From Paratractidigestivibacter faecalis (lineage in GTDB: Bacteria > Actinomycetota > Coriobacteriia > Coriobacteriales > Atopobiaceae), in NCBI RefSeq assembly GCF_003416765.1, contig NZ_QSNG01000001.1:522742-586741 (forward strand): a DNA stretch of 64,000 nucleotides, read 5' to 3'. Of this stretch, positions 40,847-51,400 are shown piece after piece. The notes below the pieces were generated by a model, which was not told the origin of the DNA, searched no databases, and was given only the letters and a program-made list of their open reading frames with translations. The translations under genes were made by a program, and so were the position numbers. Numbering within the stretch: the first letter of the stretch is position 1; each line of letters begins with the position of its first letter.

Positions 40847-41423
40847 CCAGGCGCTTGACGCCCTTATCAACCGATATGTGTTGTTCAGCTGCGAAGGCAC
40901 TGCCGAGGGCGTTGTTGTCCAGGCGCTGTATGACAACGACTTGATGGTTGTGCCTCAAAGCCGTGTGGTGATGGACTCTGTAATTACAAACCGCCCGTAT
41001 ACGCGCAAGCGCAAGGCGGGGGAGATTGCAAACGAGTACTTCTCAATGGACTATGAAACCGATGGGGCTCAGGGGCTCACGGTTGCGCGGATTGTGGACA
41101 GCCATGCCGCCAAGTTTGAATTTCCTCGGCGTCAGCAGAACGGGACCAAGGTTCTCAGCTTTCTCACGCGTCCAGAGATCGAGATGCTGCTAATTCATGC
41201 GGAGTCCGCCTATTCCGACTGGCTGAAGGCGTCGAGGAGGAACCGACAGCTCAAGCCTAGCGACTTCTGCAAACAGCAGCTTGGCTTTGCGGATGTCAAG
41301 AAGGGGGAGTTTCTTAGGGAGTATTGGGGCAACCCCGGGGACCTTGTTGATGCCATTCGTGCGTATGCCGAAAACTGCCAGCGCAAGCCCGGCGAGCTGG
41401 CGCTGGCCGATTTGCTTAGGTGA
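40839..41423 (+). CDS. Partner protein of the ATPase, possibly TOPRIM/RloB-like
   Basis: 194 residues. The start RYVLFSCEGTAEGVVVQALYDNDLMVVP resembles the beginning of a TOPRIM fold with its catalytic Glu (EGxxE), and FLTRPEIEMLLIHAE resembles the PEIEM/NPxFE segment of RloB/AbiLii-type proteins. A classical DxD is not obvious, so the family call is inferred. Its overlap with the ATPase gene implies a fixed ratio of the two proteins. Likely the effector of the pair. Confidence 0.6.
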   Translation: MDSQALDALINRYVLFSCEGTAEGVVVQALYDNDLMVVPQSRVVMDSVITNRPYTRKRKAGEIANEYFSMDYETDGAQGLTVARIVDSHAAKFEFPRRQQNGTKVLSFLTRPEIEMLLIHAESAYSDWLKASRRNRQLKPSDFCKQQLGFADVKKGEFLREYWGNPGDLVDAIRAYAENCQRKPGELALADLLR

Positions 41424-41785
41424 GGGCGCGCGGGCGAAGAGGTGGGCTCTTCCGGGCTCGCAATCCAGTGCGAGCTCCGCATGCCCCGCCCGCCCCATGC
41501 ACCGGATGCTCTTCTCATCACCGTGTCAAAGGAAGAGTGGATTCAGCATTTGGCAACAACGCTCTGCCTGCATCAGAAGCTTGTTCCAGAGACGATGAAG
41601 CGGTGCCGTGGCGAGGAGCTTGGCAGGCTGATTGTCCGGCTGCTCACAATTGCGACTGGTATTCCGCACTGCGCAAAACGGTTCGCCGTCTTAAGGGGGG
41701 CTTCCGAAGGGGGAGTGCCCCTATTTTTATGAGATGAATAGCCGAGTTAATGGGCTTCCTAACAGCGTCTCTGAGTGAGGCCTTG
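41424..41785. other. Gene-free stretch with decayed coding remains
   Basis: GCAATCCAGTGCGAGC (41461-41476) repeats a motif from 38514. A 96-codon plus-strand frame (41442-41732, ...VSKEEWIQHLATTLCLHQKLVPETMKR...) may be a remnant of a gene, but I recognise no family and it lacks a good start. Confidence 0.35.
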
Positions 41786-41906
41786 CTACGTTTGCGTTTT
41801 GTTGTGACTTGGCGAGTAGCGCGGCGTTTTGCCCGCTCGCCAACTGGGCAAACGCAGGGGATTTTGGCGCTGTACTTGGGGTGTCCGGATTAAAACGCAA
41901 ACGTAG
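41786..41906 (+). repeat. Palindromic-ended element, copy C
   Basis: 121 bp with 15-bp perfect terminal inverted repeats (CTACGTTTGCGTTTT). The internal hairpin word is in the opposite sense (GCCAACTGGGCAA, about 41838-41851) and CTGTACTTGGGG precedes the right arm. Confidence 0.83.
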
Positions 41907-41952
41907 GGATGTGAGGGCGCGAAGGCGGCGATTTCCGGCTCCGGACTTACAA

Positions 41953-43156
<1,204 letters not shown>

Positions 43157-43201
43157 GGGAACCTCCTAGTAGCTTGTCTTAATCCAGGTAAGGCTCATAT
43201 C

Positions 43202-43230
43202 TTGATAACAGAACATATGTACTATACTAT
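43202..43230 (+). promoter_or_regulatory. Promoter of the rhuM-fic gene
   Basis: TTGATA (43202-43207), a 17-bp spacer and TACTAT (43225-43230), 29 bp before the start codon. Confidence 0.6.
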
Positions 43231-43258
43231 TTGAGACGGAGCGTGATGGGAGGCAATG

Positions 43259-44233
43259 ATGGCAGACGAAATCGTTCTATTTGAGTCGGGGGATGAGCAG
43301 GTCTCTCTGTCGGTTGGTTTTGATGGCTATACGGTCTGGCTGAGCCAAGCTCAGATGGCCGAGCTGTTTAACACAACCAAGCAGAACGTAAGCCTCCACG
43401 TGAACAACTGCTTTAAGGAAGGCGAGCTTGAGCGAGACGCAGTTGTCAAGGAATCCTTGACAACTGCGACCGATGGCAAGAGGTACAGGACAAAACTGTA
43501 CAACCTGGATGTCGTTATCTCGGTAGGATATCGAGTCAAATCCAAGCGGGGCGTTGAGTTCCGACGCTGGGCAACCGATGTGCTGCGCAGGTACATCGTT
43601 GACGGGAACGCGGTCAATGAGCAACGGCTGCGCCAATTGGGGCAGGTCGCCAAGGTAATGGCTCGTATCCCAGAGCAGCTCGAGACGCAACAGGTGCTCG
43701 ATATCGTGCAGAGCTACACAATCGCGCTTGATCTGCTTGATGACTATGACCATCAGCGGATTGTCCTCCCGGAAGGCGGGAGAGCTACCTATAGGCTTAC
43801 ATACGATGAGTGTGCACGGGTCATTAAATCCATGAAGTTCGGGGACGAGAGCACCCTGTTCGGCGTTGAGAAGGATGATTCGTTCAAGGGAAGCATCGGT
43901 AACATTTATCAGACCTTCGCGGGCGAAGATATATACCCGTCGCTTGAAGAAAAGGCTGCGAACCTGCTCTACTTTGTCACCAAGAACCACAGCTTCCTAG
44001 ACGGCAACAAGCGAATTGCCGCGACCATGTTCCTGTACTTTCTGGACCGCAATAACGCCCTGTTTGTGGGCGGTCGTAAGGTAATGGATGACAGCACAAT
44101 AGTTGCCGTTACCGTGATGATTGCCGAAAGCGAGCCCGATGAGAAGGACGCCATGGTTGCGCTGGTCATGAACTTCCTGGCTATGGGTCTTGGGGGACAC
44201 GAGGAGAGGCGTACGCGGGAGGACCCGCTCTGA
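43259..44233 (+). CDS. RhuM-family protein with C-terminal Fic/Doc domain
   Basis: 324 residues. The N-terminal half is RhuM-like (VWLSQAQMAELFNTTKQNVSLHVNNCFKEGEL ... YNLDVVISVGYRVKSKRGVEFRRWATDVLRRYI). The C-terminal part holds a Fic/death-on-curing core with HSFLDGNKRIAATMFLYFLDRN, which contains the HxFxDGNKR active site for AMP or phosphate transfer. The ATG at 43259 is five bases after GGGAGG. Proteins of this build are found in toxin-antitoxin and defence contexts, target unknown. A 31-bp perfect palindrome lies in the coding sequence at 43438-43468. Confidence 0.85.
   Translation: MADEIVLFESGDEQVSLSVGFDGYTVWLSQAQMAELFNTTKQNVSLHVNNCFKEGELERDAVVKESLTTATDGKRYRTKLYNLDVVISVGYRVKSKRGVEFRRWATDVLRRYIVDGNAVNEQRLRQLGQVAKVMARIPEQLETQQVLDIVQSYTIALDLLDDYDHQRIVLPEGGRATYRLTYDECARVIKSMKFGDESTLFGVEKDDSFKGSIGNIYQTFAGEDIYPSLEEKAANLLYFVTKNHSFLDGNKRIAATMFLYFLDRNNALFVGGRKVMDDSTIVAVTVMIAESEPDEKDAMVALVMNFLAMGLGGHEERRTREDPL
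43438..43468. repeat. Perfect intragenic palindrome in rhuM-fic
   Basis: CGCAGTTGTCAAGG, AAT, then the exact complement. The frame stays open and encodes the conserved VVKESLTTATDG region. Confidence 0.9.
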
Positions 44234-44252
44234 GGCACCTCCTGGAGCGCCC

Positions 44253-45086
44253 CTACCGCCCCTTGGCGGCGAGGATGGCGTCGATGAGGGTGGCCACGCC
44301 GTGGTCGTCGTTGCTGGGCACCAGGTAGTCGGCGTGGGCATGCATGTGCTCCTCGGCGTTGGCCACCACAAAGCTGTGGCCCACGGCCGAGAGCATGGGG
44401 ATGTCGTTGTAGGTGTCGCCCACGGCGGCGGCATCCGCAAGGCCAATGCCCAGCTGGCGGCAGAGGTGCGCCACGCCGGAGCCCTTGCTCACGCCCAGGT
44501 TCATGAAGTCGATCCACTCGCGCCCGGCGTTGGTGACGTAGAGACGGCTGCCAAAGCGCGGCTCGTAGACGCTGGCAAAGCGCGGCTCGGCGTCGTAGTC
44601 GGGGAAGAAGATCGTGACCTTGTCCGCCTCGTCGTCCACCTCGTCGAAGCTCCCCACGTAGTGGATGTCCTTGTAGTACTTGTAGATGTCCTCGTGGAAC
44701 TGGCGGTCACGCTCCAGGACGTAGGCCTTGTCAAACGCGCAGAGCACCGGGGCGCAGTTGCCGTCGGCGGCGGCAAAGTCCAGCACCTCGTGCCAGAGCT
44801 CGGGCCTGATGAGGTCGCGGAAGGCAGTGCGCCCCTGGTAGATGACCCAGCCACCGTTGTCCGCGCAGAAGGCGATGCTGTCCTTGTGCGCGGGGAACAT
44901 CATCTGCAGCGTTGGTGCGGGCCTGCCGCTCGCCGGGCAGAAGAGCACGCCCGCCTCGGCAAGCGCGTCAATGCGCTCGTCCATATGCGGCGGCAGGCTC
45001 CCGTCGCTTGCCAGCAGCGTGAGGTCCATGTCAACGGCCAAAAGCTTGATGTCGGACAGGTCCCTGTCCTCGGTGTAGTCCTTCAC
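44253..45086 (-). CDS. HAD-superfamily (Cof-type) phosphatase
   Basis: 277-residue cytoplasmic hydrolase. Motif I is VDMDLTLL with the two catalytic Asp residues, motif II is CPASGRP, and motif IV is GDTYNDIPML; the C2-type cap of Cof proteins lies between about 85 and 190. The GTG at 45086 follows GGAGGAG. Substrate unknown, probably a sugar phosphate or nucleotide cofactor. It converges with the rhuM-fic gene with only 19 bp between them. Confidence 0.88.
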   Translation of the reverse strand: MKDYTEDRDLSDIKLLAVDMDLTLLASDGSLPPHMDERIDALAEAGVLFCPASGRPAPTLQMMFPAHKDSIAFCADNGGWVIYQGRTAFRDLIRPELWHEVLDFAAADGNCAPVLCAFDKAYVLERDRQFHEDIYKYYKDIHYVGSFDEVDDEADKVTIFFPDYDAEPRFASVYEPRFGSRLYVTNAGREWIDFMNLGVSKGSGVAHLCRQLGIGLADAAAVGDTYNDIPMLSAVGHSFVVANAEEHMHAHADYLVPSNDDHGVATLIDAILAAKGR

Positions 45087-45133
45087 GGTGTTCTCCTCCC
45101 CGGCGGGCACCCGCGGCCCGCCCCGGTCTGGGT

Positions 45134-45724
45134 CTAGTCGATAAACCCGGCGTCCTCGGTGCGTCCCTCGCGGTCGTCCGCGGCGGCCGTGGCCAGCGCG
45201 TCGCAGCGCTCGTTCTCGGGATGCCCCGCGTGACCCTTCACCCACTGCCAGTTCACGTCGTGGGGCTCCGCGGCCGCAAGCAGCCGCTTCCAGAGGTCGA
45301 CGTTCTTGACCGGCTGCTTGCTGGCCGTCTTCCAGCCGCGCTTGATCCAGCCGGAGATCCAGTGCTGCCTGAAGGCGTTGACAACGTACTGGGAGTCCGT
45401 GACCATGGTCACGGTGCAGGGGCGCCGCAGCGCCTCCAGGCCTACGATGGCGCCCATGAGCTCCATGCGGTTGTTGGTGGTGCGCCGGTAGCCGTGGCTG
45501 AACTCGCGCTCGTGCACGCCGCCGGCAGGGTCCACGTAGCGCAGCACCGTGCCGTAGCCTCCCGGCCCCGGGTTTCCGCGAGAAGACCCGTCCGACCAGC
45601 AGGTCACCTGCATGCGTGCCCCGCCGGCAGCCACGCCGCCGGCCGCGGCCGCGCCCCCGCGCGGAGCCGCGGCCTCCACGAGCTTCTCGCCGGCGTCCTG
45701 GGCAAAGTCGTTCCAGCTTGCCAC
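45134..45724 (-). CDS. rnhA: Ribonuclease HI
   Basis: Cuts RNA in RNA-DNA hybrids. The RNase H fold starts at about residue 38 ([21 protein letters not shown]) with the first catalytic Asp, followed by [15 protein letters not shown] (Glu), VTDSQYV (Asp), [18 protein letters not shown] (His/Asp). An extra Ala/Gly-rich N-terminus of about 37 residues results from the GTG start at 45724, which overlaps the polA stop (TAGTG) and has GGAGG seven bases upstream. Operon with polA, functionally sensible for primer removal. Confidence 0.93.
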   Translation of the reverse strand: MASWNDFAQDAGEKLVEAAAPRGGAAAAGGVAAGGARMQVTCWSDGSSRGNPGPGGYGTVLRYVDPAGGVHEREFSHGYRRTTNNRMELMGAIVGLEALRRPCTVTMVTDSQYVVNAFRQHWISGWIKRGWKTASKQPVKNVDLWKRLLAAAEPHDVNWQWVKGHAGHPENERCDALATAAADDREGRTEDAGFID

Positions 45725-48453
45725 TACTTTGCCTCCGCCCAGTTGCTGCCGTAGCTCACCTCGGCGATGAGGGGGACCTTGAGCTGGGCCACGCCCTCCA
45801 TGGTGGAGCGCACGAGCTCGCTTGCGGCCTCGAGCTCGCCTACGGGTACCTCGAGGTCAAGCTCGTCGTGGATCTGCAGCACCAGGCGGGAGGCAAGCCC
45901 CTCCTCGCGCAGGCGCCTCTCCACCTGAACCATTGCAATCTTGATGATGTCTGCGGCCGTGCCCTGCATGGGGTGGTTCATGGCCGTGCGCTCGCCGAAG
46001 GCAATGAGCTGCTTGTTCTTCTGCCTGAACTCCTTGATGTGGCGCTTGCGGCCGTACATGGTGGTGGCCCAGCCGCGCTCGTGCGCCAGGCGGACGGACT
46101 CGTCCAGGTAGGCGCGCACGCCCGGGTAGGCGTCAAAGTAGCGGTCGATCATCTCCTGTGCCTCCGCGCGGGGAATCTTGAGCGAGGTGGCCAGGCCGTA
46201 GGCCTGCTGTCCGTACACGATGCCAAAGTTCACGGCCTTGGCGCGGCTGCGTAGCTGCGGCGTGACCTCGTCCACCGGCACGCCAAAGACGCGCGCGGCG
46301 GTGGCGGCGTGGAAGTCCGCGCCGCTGTTGAAGGCCGCCACCAGGTGCTCGTCTCCGGAGAGGTGGGCGAGCAGCCGCAGCTCGATCTGGGAGTAGTCGC
46401 AGGCCAGGAACACGCTGCCCTCAGGCACCGTGAAGGCCTGGCGCACGCGGTGGCCCAGCTCGGAGCGGGTGGGGATGTTCTGCAGGTTGGGGTCGGAGCT
46501 GGAGAGGCGGCCCGTGGCGGCCACGGTCTGGTTGAGCGTGGTGTGGATGCGGCCGTCCCCACGCACCAGGGCCGGCAGCGCGTCCAGGTAGGTGGAGCGG
46601 ATCTTGGCACGCTCGCGGTACTCCAGGACCTCGGCCACAACCTCGTGGTCGCGCGCGAGGTCTCCCAGCACCTTGGCGTTGGTGGAGTAGAACCCGCGCG
46701 AAGTCTTCTTGAGGCCCTTGGTGGGAAGCCCCAGCACGTCAAAGAGCACGTGGGAGAGCTGCATGGGGGAGTCCAGGTTGAAGTCCTCTCCTGCGGCCGC
46801 GTGGATCTTGTCCACCATGGCAGAGATCTCCGCCCCGAGCTCGGCGGACTGGGTGGCCAGGATGGACGGGTCGACGGAGAGGCCCTCGCGCTCCATCTGC
46901 GCCAGCACGGGCAGAAGCGGCATCTCTATTGCGGAGAAGAGCTCGGCCGAGCCGTCCTTGGCAAGGGCGTCCCCAAGCACGGGCACCAGCAGACGGGCCA
47001 CCTCGGCGGCGTAGGCGGCGCGGGTGGGGGCGTCGTCGGCGCCGGACGCGGCCTGGCTGCCTGCGGCGGCCTCTGGCTCGGGCAGGGGGCAGCCCAGGTG
47101 GCGCTCGCACAGGGCCTCGGCGTCAAAGTCGGAGGCGTCGGACTCAAGCAGGTAGGCGGCCACGGAGACGTCCCAGATGCGCTTGGGGTCAACGTCTGCG
47201 CAGGCCAGGCGGGCAGACTCGGCGGAGTCCATGGGGCAGAGCGCGTGGAGAAGGTCCTTCACGCCGGCGGCGGCCAGGCGCCCCTGGCGGAAGAGCCGCT
47301 CCAGCGCGTCGTCCGCGGCGGCGCCGTCAAAGCGGCAGAGCGCGCCCTCGGTGGCGGCCCAGAGGGTGTGTCCCAGGCCAAAGAGGGCGCCGGCCGCGCG
47401 GTCGTCGTCAAGCGAGCAGCCCACCCAGGCGCCGGCCTCCATGGCGGCGGCAAGCGCGGCCTCGGCGTCCGCGCCGGTGACGACGCGCGGCAGGTCAAGG
47501 GCGGCGGGCGCCGGCACGTCCTTCTCGGCTGCGGACGCGGCGCCGGCTGCGGCGGCCACGTCGGCGGCGCTTGCGCCGGAGAGCTTGGCCAGGCGGCTCG
47601 TCATGCCGGTGAAGCCCAGGGCTGAGAACGCCGCCACCACGCGGGCCGGGTCGAAGGTGGGAAACCTGGCGTCGGCCAGGTCCAGCTCGATGGGCGCGTC
47701 CGTGCGGATGGTCGCCACCTTGCGGCTGAGCAGGGCGTCGTCCACGTGGGCGCGCAGGTTCTCGCCCATCTTGCCCTTGACCTCGTCCGCGTGGGCTATG
47801 ATCTCGTCGAGGTTGCCGTACTGCACGATGAGGGCGGCCGCCTTCTTGGGGCCAATGCCGGGCACGCCGGGGATGTTGTCGGAGGCGTCTCCCTTGAGGC
47901 CGTAGAAGTCCGGCACCAGCTCCGGCGTGATGCCGTGGTAGAGGTCGTCCACGCTCTCCGGGGTCATGATGACCACGTCCGAGACGCCCTTCTTGGTGGA
48001 GACGATCTTGACGCTCTCCGTGGCCAGCTGGTACATGTCGCGGTCGCCGGTGAAGAGCAGCATCTCGTAGCCGGCGGCCTCGCCGCGGCGGGCCAGGGTG
48101 CCCAGGATGTCGTCTCCCTCCCAGCCCTCGAGCTCGCAGACGGGCACGTCAAGGGCGCCCAGGAGCTCCTTCACCATGGGGAACTGCTCGTGAAGCGCGG
48201 GGTCCATGGGCGGGCGCTGGGCCTTGTACTGGGGCAGCATCTCCATGCGGACGCGCGGCTTGCCCTTGTCGAAGGCGCAGATGACGCCGTCGGGCCGGAA
48301 GGTGTCGACGAGCTTGATGAACATGTTGAAGAAGCCGAAGAGCGCGTTGGTGGAGCGCCCGTCCGGCGCGCTCATGGGCTGGCGAATGGCGTGGAACGCG
48401 CGGTGCATGAGCGAGTTGCCGTCTATGACGGCGATGGTCCTTCTGTCTGGCAT
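45724..48453 (-). CDS. polA: DNA polymerase I
   Basis: 909-residue repair and Okazaki-maturation polymerase. Residues 1-290 form the 5'-3' exonuclease ([49 protein letters not shown]). Residues about 310-520 correspond to the 3'-5' exonuclease fold but lack the usual DxE pair, so proofreading is probably absent. Residues 540-909 form the polymerase with [21 protein letters not shown], the O-helix [18 protein letters not shown] and [13 protein letters not shown]. The start ATG at 48453 follows GAGGAGC on the minus strand. Confidence 0.95.
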   Translation of the reverse strand: MPDRRTIAVIDGNSLMHRAFHAIRQPMSAPDGRSTNALFGFFNMFIKLVDTFRPDGVICAFDKGKPRVRMEMLPQYKAQRPPMDPALHEQFPMVKELLGALDVPVCELEGWEGDDILGTLARRGEAAGYEMLLFTGDRDMYQLATESVKIVSTKKGVSDVVIMTPESVDDLYHGITPELVPDFYGLKGDASDNIPGVPGIGPKKAAALIVQYGNLDEIIAHADEVKGKMGENLRAHVDDALLSRKVATIRTDAPIELDLADARFPTFDPARVVAAFSALGFTGMTSRLAKLSGASAADVAAAAGAASAAEKDVPAPAALDLPRVVTGADAEAALAAAMEAGAWVGCSLDDDRAAGALFGLGHTLWAATEGALCRFDGAAADDALERLFRQGRLAAAGVKDLLHALCPMDSAESARLACADVDPKRIWDVSVAAYLLESDASDFDAEALCERHLGCPLPEPEAAAGSQAASGADDAPTRAAYAAEVARLLVPVLGDALAKDGSAELFSAIEMPLLPVLAQMEREGLSVDPSILATQSAELGAEISAMVDKIHAAAGEDFNLDSPMQLSHVLFDVLGLPTKGLKKTSRGFYSTNAKVLGDLARDHEVVAEVLEYRERAKIRSTYLDALPALVRGDGRIHTTLNQTVAATGRLSSSDPNLQNIPTRSELGHRVRQAFTVPEGSVFLACDYSQIELRLLAHLSGDEHLVAAFNSGADFHAATAARVFGVPVDEVTPQLRSRAKAVNFGIVYGQQAYGLATSLKIPRAEAQEMIDRYFDAYPGVRAYLDESVRLAHERGWATTMYGRKRHIKEFRQKNKQLIAFGERTAMNHPMQGTAADIIKIAMVQVERRLREEGLASRLVLQIHDELDLEVPVGELEAASELVRSTMEGVAQLKVPLIAEVSYGSNWAEAK

Positions 48454-48503
48454 GTTGCTCCTCTCGGGGTGTCCTTCTCCATTGTAGGCGGCGAGGCGTG
48501 CCG

Positions 48504-48560
48504 TTGGGGACGGGGTGAATGGCGCGGGTGTCCCAGCGTGCCATTCACCCCCGTCCCCAA
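48504..48560. repeat. TTGGGGAC-type palindrome upstream of polA and the response regulator
   Basis: TTGGGGACGGGGTGAATGGC at 48504-48523 faces GCCATTCACCCCCGTCCCCAA ending at 48560, separated by 16 bp, in the gap between the divergent polA and response-regulator genes. One G is extra in one arm. It resembles other GGGGAC-containing inverted repeats at 50344 and 17265. Confidence 0.75.
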
Positions 48561-48611
48561 TGGTGCGCCTGTGCTACGCTGCCACGCAGAAAGCGCGAGG
48601 AGGGAGATCCC

Positions 48612-49286
48612 ATGAGAAGGCTGCTAGTGGTTGAGGACGACGCCGCCATCAGGGACGGCATTGTCTGCCTGCTGCGCCGCAACGGGTACGCTGCGGCCGC
48701 CGTGACGGACTTTGCCGACGTTGCCGGCCAGATTCTTGCCGCGGCCCCCGACCTGGTGCTTCTTGACCTCAACCTGCCGGGCGTGGACGGCGGTTTCATC
48801 TGCCGGGAGGTGCGCGCCTCAAGCCAGGTGCCCATCATCGCCGTCACCAGCCGCGACACCGACATGGACGAGCTGGTGACGCTGTCTGCCGGCGCGGACG
48901 ACTTCGTGACCAAGCCCTACAACGAGCAGGTGCTTCTCGCCCGCATATCCTCGGTGCTCAAGCGCAGCTACGGCGAGGGGGCGGCCGCCTCGGCGCGCAT
49001 CAGCGTGCGCGGGGTCACGCTGGACACCGCCCGCTGCGAGGTTTCCTTCGAGGGGCGCACGGCCGAGCTCACCAAGAACGAGCTGCGGATACTCGCGCTT
49101 CTCATGCGCTCGGCGGGCTCCGTGGTGAGCCGGCAGCGCATCCAGGAGGAGCTCTGGGAGTCCGACGACTTCGTGGACGACAACACCCTCACCGTCAACG
49201 TGAGCCACCTGCGGCAGACGCTCGGCCGCATCGGCGTGGAGGGCTTTGTCGGCACCAGGCGCGGCCTGGGCTACATCGTGGAGTAG
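48612..49286 (+). CDS. Response regulator, OmpR/BceR type
   Basis: 224 residues. The receiver domain (1-118) has acidic residues E8-D9-D10 and phospho-acceptor Asp52 (LLDLNLPG), with VTKPYN carrying the conserved Lys. The winged-helix DNA-binding domain (about 125-224) has LTKNELRILALLMRSAGSVVSR and DDNTLTVNVSHLRQTLG. The ATG at 48612 follows GAGGAGGGAG. It pairs with the short intramembrane histidine kinase next door and an ABC transporter, the Bce layout. Confidence 0.92.
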   Translation: MRRLLVVEDDAAIRDGIVCLLRRNGYAAAAVTDFADVAGQILAAAPDLVLLDLNLPGVDGGFICREVRASSQVPIIAVTSRDTDMDELVTLSAGADDFVTKPYNEQVLLARISSVLKRSYGEGAAASARISVRGVTLDTARCEVSFEGRTAELTKNELRILALLMRSAGSVVSRQRIQEELWESDDFVDDNTLTVNVSHLRQTLGRIGVEGFVGTRRGLGYIVE

Positions 49287-49302
49287 GGGAGGGGAGAAGC
49301 CC

Positions 49303-50340
49303 GTGTCGCTTGCGACCTACCTGCGGGACCGGCTGCCCTCGGCCTTCGTGCGTGCGGCGGCGCTGGGACTGGTCGTGCTGGCGCTTGCCGCCTATGGCGT
49401 GGAGTCCGGCGTGCTGGCGTTCGTGACCGTGGCCTTCCTGGCGGGAGAGGCCACGGCGCTGCTGCTGGACTTCTGGCGGCGGCGGGGCTTCTACCGGCGG
49501 CTTGACCGCACGATGGAGGGGCTTGGCGAGCACGGCGTGGGCTACCTGGCGCCCGAGCTCACCCAGGAGCCGTCCACGCTGGAGGAGGCCGCCTTCCTGG
49601 ACGCGCTGCGCCGCGCCTCCAAGTCCATGGCCGACCAGGTGGCCGCCATGCGCGCCGAGCAGCGCGACTACCGCGACTACGTGGAGACCTGGGTCCACGA
49701 GGTGAAGACCCCCATAGCCGCCGGCCGCCTGGTGGCCGCCAACAACCCAGGGCCCGCGACCGACGCCATGGACGCTGAGCTGGGGCGCATCGAGGGCTAC
49801 GTCGAGCAGGCGCTCTACTACGCCCGCTCCACCACCCTTGACCGCGACTTCCAGGTGCGCGAGGTGGAGCTTTCCGACGTGGTGCGCGCGGCGCTGCGGA
49901 GAAACGCGCGGACGCTCATCGACGCGCGCGTGACGCCCGAGCTGGGCGAGCTCGGCCTCACCGTGAGCGCCGACCCCAAGTGGGTGGAGTTCATGCTGGG
50001 GCAGCTCATGGGCAACGCCGCCAAGTACCGCCGCGAGGACGGGGAGGCCGGGCGCCTGCGGCTGTGGGCCGAGCGCCGGCAGACGGGCATGGACGCCTGG
50101 GAGACGCTGCTCTTCGTGGAGGACGACGGCGTGGGCATCCCGCCCGAGGACCTGGGGCGCGTGTTTGATCGCGGCTTCACCGGCTCCAACGGCCGCCGCT
50201 ACGCCCGTTCCACCGGCATGGGCCTCTACCTGGTGCGCGAGCTTGCCGGCAAGATGGGCCTGGCCGTGGGCATAGACTCCGAGCAGGGCCACTGGACCCG
50301 CGTGACCCTCGCCTTTCCCGCCAGCGCCCGCCGCTCCTAG
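49303..50340 (+). CDS. Intramembrane-sensing histidine kinase (BceS-like)
   Basis: 345 residues. Two closely spaced helices (about 14-32 and 36-56) leave almost no extracellular loop, the mark of BceS kinases that sense through their ABC transporter. The phospho-acceptor His132 is in WVHEVKTPIAA; the N box (QLMGNAAKYR), G1 (VEDDGVGIP) and G2 (STGMGLYLVREL) follow. The GTG start at 49303 follows GGGGAGGGGAG. Downstream of the gene is a 133-bp inverted-repeat element, then the transporter genes. Confidence 0.92.
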   Translation: MSLATYLRDRLPSAFVRAAALGLVVLALAAYGVESGVLAFVTVAFLAGEATALLLDFWRRRGFYRRLDRTMEGLGEHGVGYLAPELTQEPSTLEEAAFLDALRRASKSMADQVAAMRAEQRDYRDYVETWVHEVKTPIAAGRLVAANNPGPATDAMDAELGRIEGYVEQALYYARSTTLDRDFQVREVELSDVVRAALRRNARTLIDARVTPELGELGLTVSADPKWVEFMLGQLMGNAAKYRREDGEAGRLRLWAERRQTGMDAWETLLFVEDDGVGIPPEDLGRVFDRGFTGSNGRRYARSTGMGLYLVRELAGKMGLAVGIDSEQGHWTRVTLAFPASARRS

Positions 50341-50343
50341 CCG

Positions 50344-50476
50344 CGCAAATTGGGGACGTGTTCGTTTTTGCGCAAGTTTGGGACAGGTTGGGGCGCCGCT
50401 CGCCGCCGATGGCGTTCCGCTTGCGGCGCAGGTGTGTCCCCGGCTTGCGCAAAAACGAACACGTCCCCAATTTGCG
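50344..50476. repeat. 133-bp element with perfect 33-bp terminal inverted repeats
   Basis: Arm 50344-50376 starts CGCAAATTGGGGACGTG and is exactly complementary to 50444-50476. The 67-bp centre has no frame. It is the size and shape of a MITE and lies between the kinase and the ABC-ATPase gene of the Bce module. It could also form a large hairpin that ends or pauses transcription. Confidence 0.88.
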
Positions 50477-50599
50477 GCGACAACGTCCCCACTGGCAGGT
50501 GAGGAAACCGTAAGGTGAGGCTCACCTGGAGACATGGCGGGGGAGGAGCCGCTGCGGGAGTATCTTCTCGTCATACAAAGCGCAACGAGAGGAGCCGCC

Positions 50600-51400
50600 T
50601 TGGCACCTTCGACCTCATCCTCACCTTCGACCTCAAGCGTCCCCGCCCTGCGCGTGCAGGCGGTGGAGAAGTACTACGGAAGCCGCGAGAACGTCACCCG
50701 CGCCCTGGACGGGATCTCGCTCGACGTGGCGCGGGGGGAGTTCGTGGCCGTCATGGGCCCGTCCGGCTCGGGCAAGACCACGCTGCTCAACTGCATCTCC
50801 ACCATCGACCGCCCCTCGGCCGGCCACATCCTGGTTGACGGCCAGGACGTCTGCGACCTGCGTCGCGGCGAGCTGGCGCGCTTCCGCCGCGAGCGCCTGG
50901 GCTTTGTCTTCCAGGACGCCAACCTGCTGGACACCCTGACCGCGCGCGAGAACATCGCCCTGGCGCTCACGATCAACCACGTGGCCCCGCGCGAGGTCAG
51001 CGCCCGCGTGGAGGCCGTGGCCGCCCGCCTGCAGATCTCCGAGGTCCTGGACAAGATGCCGCACGAGATGAGCGGCGGCCAGCGCCAGCGCGTGGCCTGC
51101 GCCCGCGCCATCGTGTGCGACCCGGCGCTGGTCCTGGCCGACGAGCCCACCGGCGCCCTAGACTCTCGTAACTCCCGCAAGCTCCTGGAGTGCCTCACGC
51201 AGATGAACGAGGCCGGCGCCACCATCATCATGGTCACGCACGACTCCTTTGCGGCCAGCTATGCCCACCGCGCGCTCTTCATCAAAGACGGCCGCCTCTT
51301 CAACGAGCTCTCCCGCGGCGCCGCCCCGCGCGGCCGCTTCTTCGACCAGATCATGGACGTCGTGAGCTTCCTTGGAGGGGAGGACGGAGATGCTGCCTAA
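50600..51400 (+). CDS. ABC transporter ATPase, BceA-type
   Basis: 266 residues from TTG 50600, which has GAGAGGAG six bases upstream; an in-frame ATG at 50534 would add 22 residues. Walker A GPSGSGKTT, Q-loop FVFQDANLLDTLT, signature MSGGQRQRVACARAI, Walker B ALVLADEPTGALD and H-loop VTHDSFAA are intact and match the MacB/BceA class. The N-terminal 20 residues are Ser/Thr/Pro rich. The stop lies 11 bp inside the permease gene, so the two are coupled. Confidence 0.9.
   Translation: MAPSTSSSPSTSSVPALRVQAVEKYYGSRENVTRALDGISLDVARGEFVAVMGPSGSGKTTLLNCISTIDRPSAGHILVDGQDVCDLRRGELARFRRERLGFVFQDANLLDTLTARENIALALTINHVAPREVSARVEAVAARLQISEVLDKMPHEMSGGQRQRVACARAIVCDPALVLADEPTGALDSRNSRKLLECLTQMNEAGATIIMVTHDSFAASYAHRALFIKDGRLFNELSRGAAPRGRFFDQIMDVVSFLGGEDGDAA

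Noticed and set aside
46309-47625. 438-codon plus-strand frame opposite polA
   Set aside because: Shadow of polA, Gly/Val/Ala rich without motifs.
50534-50599. ATG at 50534 as start of the Bce-type ATPase
   Set aside because: TTG 50600 has a well-placed GAGAGGAG site and a domain start consistent with the family; the extra 22 residues look like leader sequence.
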